From positions 2,005,227 through 2,069,226 of the forward strand of contig NZ_CP101161.1 of assembly GCF_024298865.1 (NCBI RefSeq): a stretch of 64,000 nt of DNA, in the 5' to 3' direction. The notes beneath the pieces were generated by a model. That model did no database searches and was not told where the DNA came from. It was given only the letters and a program-made list of their open reading frames with translations. Of this stretch, positions 62,636-64,000 are shown in pieces; positions within the stretch are counted from its first letter, which is position 1; every line of letters starts with the position of its first letter. The translations under genes and the position numbers were made by a program. Source of the DNA: Halorarius halobius (GTDB taxonomy: Archaea; Halobacteriota; Halobacteria; Halobacteriales; Haloarculaceae).

Positions 62636-62938
62636 ATGACTCACTCCTACGACGACGCCGCCTACTACCTCGACCGGGCGGGCGGCCGGCTGGCCGCTGG
62701 CGACACGACGGCGGCCGTCGAGTCGGTCGCGGCCGCCGCCGCGGCGGTTCGGGGAGCCCCGCCCCGCGGACTGGCCCGGGAGGCGAACGGCTACGCACGT
62801 GGGGCCGTGGCCGCGATGCGCCAGCGGCCGCCCGACGTGGAGCGGGCGGAGACGTATCTCGACGTCTGCGCCCGGACGGTCGAGGAGATGGCGGGCTACG
62901 AGCGCGCCGAGCTGTTCGGCGCCCGGCCGGCTCAGTAG
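62636..62938 (+). CDS. Small Ala-rich protein of unknown function
   Basis: 100 residues, predicted all-helical: SYDDAAYYLDRAGGRLAAGDTTAAVESVAAAAAAV and the Arg-rich YARGAVAAMRQRPPDVERAETYLDVCARTVEEM. The TPR-like helix pairs are only suggestive. A gttgaaatac box is 21-30 bases upstream. It overlaps the 3' end of the TFB gene by seven bases. No family recognised. Confidence 0.65.
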   Translation: MTHSYDDAAYYLDRAGGRLAAGDTTAAVESVAAAAAAVRGAPPRGLAREANGYARGAVAAMRQRPPDVERAETYLDVCARTVEEMAGYERAELFGARPAQ

Positions 62939-63870
62939 ATTATCTCGTCGTCGAGCGCGTCCATCTGCTCCTGGTAGCGGTTGCGGATGGTGACGACCGT
63001 CACGTCGGCCACCTCGCTCACCTCGCTCTGGGTGAGCTTCGGGCCGACGATACGCGACGCCGAGTAGATGGCCGCCGCGGCGTAGCCGGACGGCGACTTG
63101 CCCGAGTGGAGCCCCTGTTCGGTCGTCTCCGCGACGACCTCGACCGCCTTCTGCTGTATCTCGTCGCTCACGCTCAACTCGGAGGCGAGCTGTGGGATGT
63201 ACTGGCGGGGGTCGACGGGCTCCAGCGCCAGGTCGAGTTCCTGTGAGATGTAGCGGTACGTCCGCCCGATTTCGCGGCGGTCGACGCGCGAGACCTGCGT
63301 GAGGTCGTCCAGCGAGCGGGGGATACCCTCCTGGCGGCAGGCGGCGTGTAGCGACGCGGAGGCGACGCCCTCGATGGAGCGGCCGCGAATCAGGTCCGCA
63401 TCGAGGGCGCGCCGGTAGATGACCGATGCGACCTCCCGCACCGAGCGCGGCACGCCCATCGCGGAGGCCATGCGGTCGACCTCCGAGAGCGCGAACTGGA
63501 GGTTGCGCTCGCCGCTCTCCTGGGTGCGGATGCGCTCCTGCCACGTCCGGAGGCGGCGCATCCGGTTGCGCTTGTCCGTCGACAGCGACCGGCCCGACGC
63601 GTCCTGGTCCTTCCAGTCGATGTCGGTGGTGAGGCCCTTGTCGTGCATCGCCTGCGTCGTGGGCGCGCCGACGCGGGACTTCTCCTGTTTCTCCGTGTGG
63701 TTGAACGCGCGCCACTCCGGCCCGCGGTCGATGTTCTCCTCCTCGACGATGACGCCCGTCTCCTCGTCGATGAGTTCGCCGTTGTCGGTGCGAACGAGGT
63801 TCTCGGGGTCGATGTCGTCGGCTGTTTCGTCTACCGTACCGTCGTCCTGACGGCGTGAGAGGCGTGTCAT
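62932..63870 (-). CDS. tfb: Transcription initiation factor B paralogue lacking zinc-ribbon cysteines
   Basis: 312 residues. The B-finger and core are intact: ENIDRGPEWRAFNHTEKQEKSRVGAPTTQAMHDKGL, then two cyclin folds (NLQFALSEVDRMASAMGVPRSVREVA and VVAETTEQGLHSGKSPSGYAAAAIYSASR). In the N-terminal 50 residues, where TFBs have CPxC...CxxC, the sequence is DENLVRTDNGELIDEETGVIVEE: all four Cys are missing. The core could still bind TBP, DNA and RNA polymerase, but ribbon docking should be altered. Haloarchaea carry many TFB paralogues for gene-set control. Start ATG 63870, TATA gatacac on the minus strand. Confidence 0.93.
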   Translation of the reverse strand: MTRLSRRQDDGTVDETADDIDPENLVRTDNGELIDEETGVIVEEENIDRGPEWRAFNHTEKQEKSRVGAPTTQAMHDKGLTTDIDWKDQDASGRSLSTDKRNRMRRLRTWQERIRTQESGERNLQFALSEVDRMASAMGVPRSVREVASVIYRRALDADLIRGRSIEGVASASLHAACRQEGIPRSLDDLTQVSRVDRREIGRTYRYISQELDLALEPVDPRQYIPQLASELSVSDEIQQKAVEVVAETTEQGLHSGKSPSGYAAAAIYSASRIVGPKLTQSEVSEVADVTVVTIRNRYQEQMDALDDEIIY

Positions 63871-63890
63871 GTGTTCCGGTCGAGGGACTG

Positions 63891-63900
63891 CGTGTATCTT
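63891..63900 (-). promoter_or_regulatory. TATA element of the TFB gene
   Basis: Read on the minus strand, aagatacacg lies 21-30 bases upstream of the ATG at 63870. The rest of 63871-64000 holds no gene I can support. Confidence 0.5.
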
Positions 63901-64000
63901 CCGGGGTAACAGCGGCGCGTGGCCGGGAATCCGGACGTACACACGGCTAACGCTGTTGACACACGCCGAGGGCACGGAGCGTGCGTCGACCCTGACTGTC

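Overview
This is high-GC archaeal DNA from a halophile of the class Halobacteria. The encoded proteins are strongly acidic. Most genes start within 20 to 35 bases of an AT-rich TATA/BRE box, as expected for leaderless transcripts. The gene families are typical of the class: archaeal DnaG, haloarchaeal Pst operon, Mch, S10/spc ribosomal operon with RNase P p29, TFB, HFX_2341-type regulator, DUF5813 and DUF2240. I do not assign a genus. I found no transposase, integrase, rRNA gene or CRISPR array. The window looks like chromosomal core sequence.

Layout. 1-3516: a cis-prenyltransferase (cut by the left edge) opposite DUF92 and a GNAT enzyme, then dnaG. 3669-7863: an EMAP/CsaA-type RNA-binding protein, a DUF3311 plus sodium:solute symporter pair, and an ABC exporter pair. 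7915-14864: a CARF-like regulator, a candidate mini-ORF ahead of valS, valS, DUF1405, pdxS, DUF5813, tRNA-Leu with a partial 3'-end repeat and hairpins, and a ferredoxin. 14890-18538: potassium-related genes, two membrane proteins with TrkA-C-like domains divergent from a TVGYGD channel with an RCK domain. 18543-25371: the phosphate region, an AbrB-PhoU regulator divergent from pstS-pstC-pstA-pstB and followed by a second phoU. 25407-33636: mixed housekeeping genes (S8e, DUF2240, HAD phosphatases, pyrF, J-domain protein, MBL hydrolase, EamA permease, GTPBP1-type GTPase). 33722-46722: a pentapeptide-repeat/ion-channel fusion, cupin, several membrane proteins, M48 protease, mch with an overlapping unknown gene, thiamine-binding protein, alpha/beta hydrolase and YihY. 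46750-47472: a YdjM-type membrane protein and tRNA-Gly. 47674-62007: the S10/spc super-operon, from a SPOUT methyltransferase through 23 ribosomal proteins and rnp1 to secY, with genes overlapping or a few bases apart. 62125-63870: an SMR exporter, a small unknown protein, and a TFB paralogue that has lost its zinc-ribbon cysteines.

Functional links. Phosphate import and its PhoU regulators share TCTATAT elements in their promoter regions. The potassium genes form one divergent unit. The ribosomal operon couples ribosome synthesis with RNase P and the SecY channel. The best leads for new biology are the mini-ORF and hairpin before valS, the Cys-less TFB, the pentapeptide-repeat channel, a 134-bp duplication-bounded spacer that separates two normally joined transporter genes, and the repeated 3' end of tRNA-Leu.
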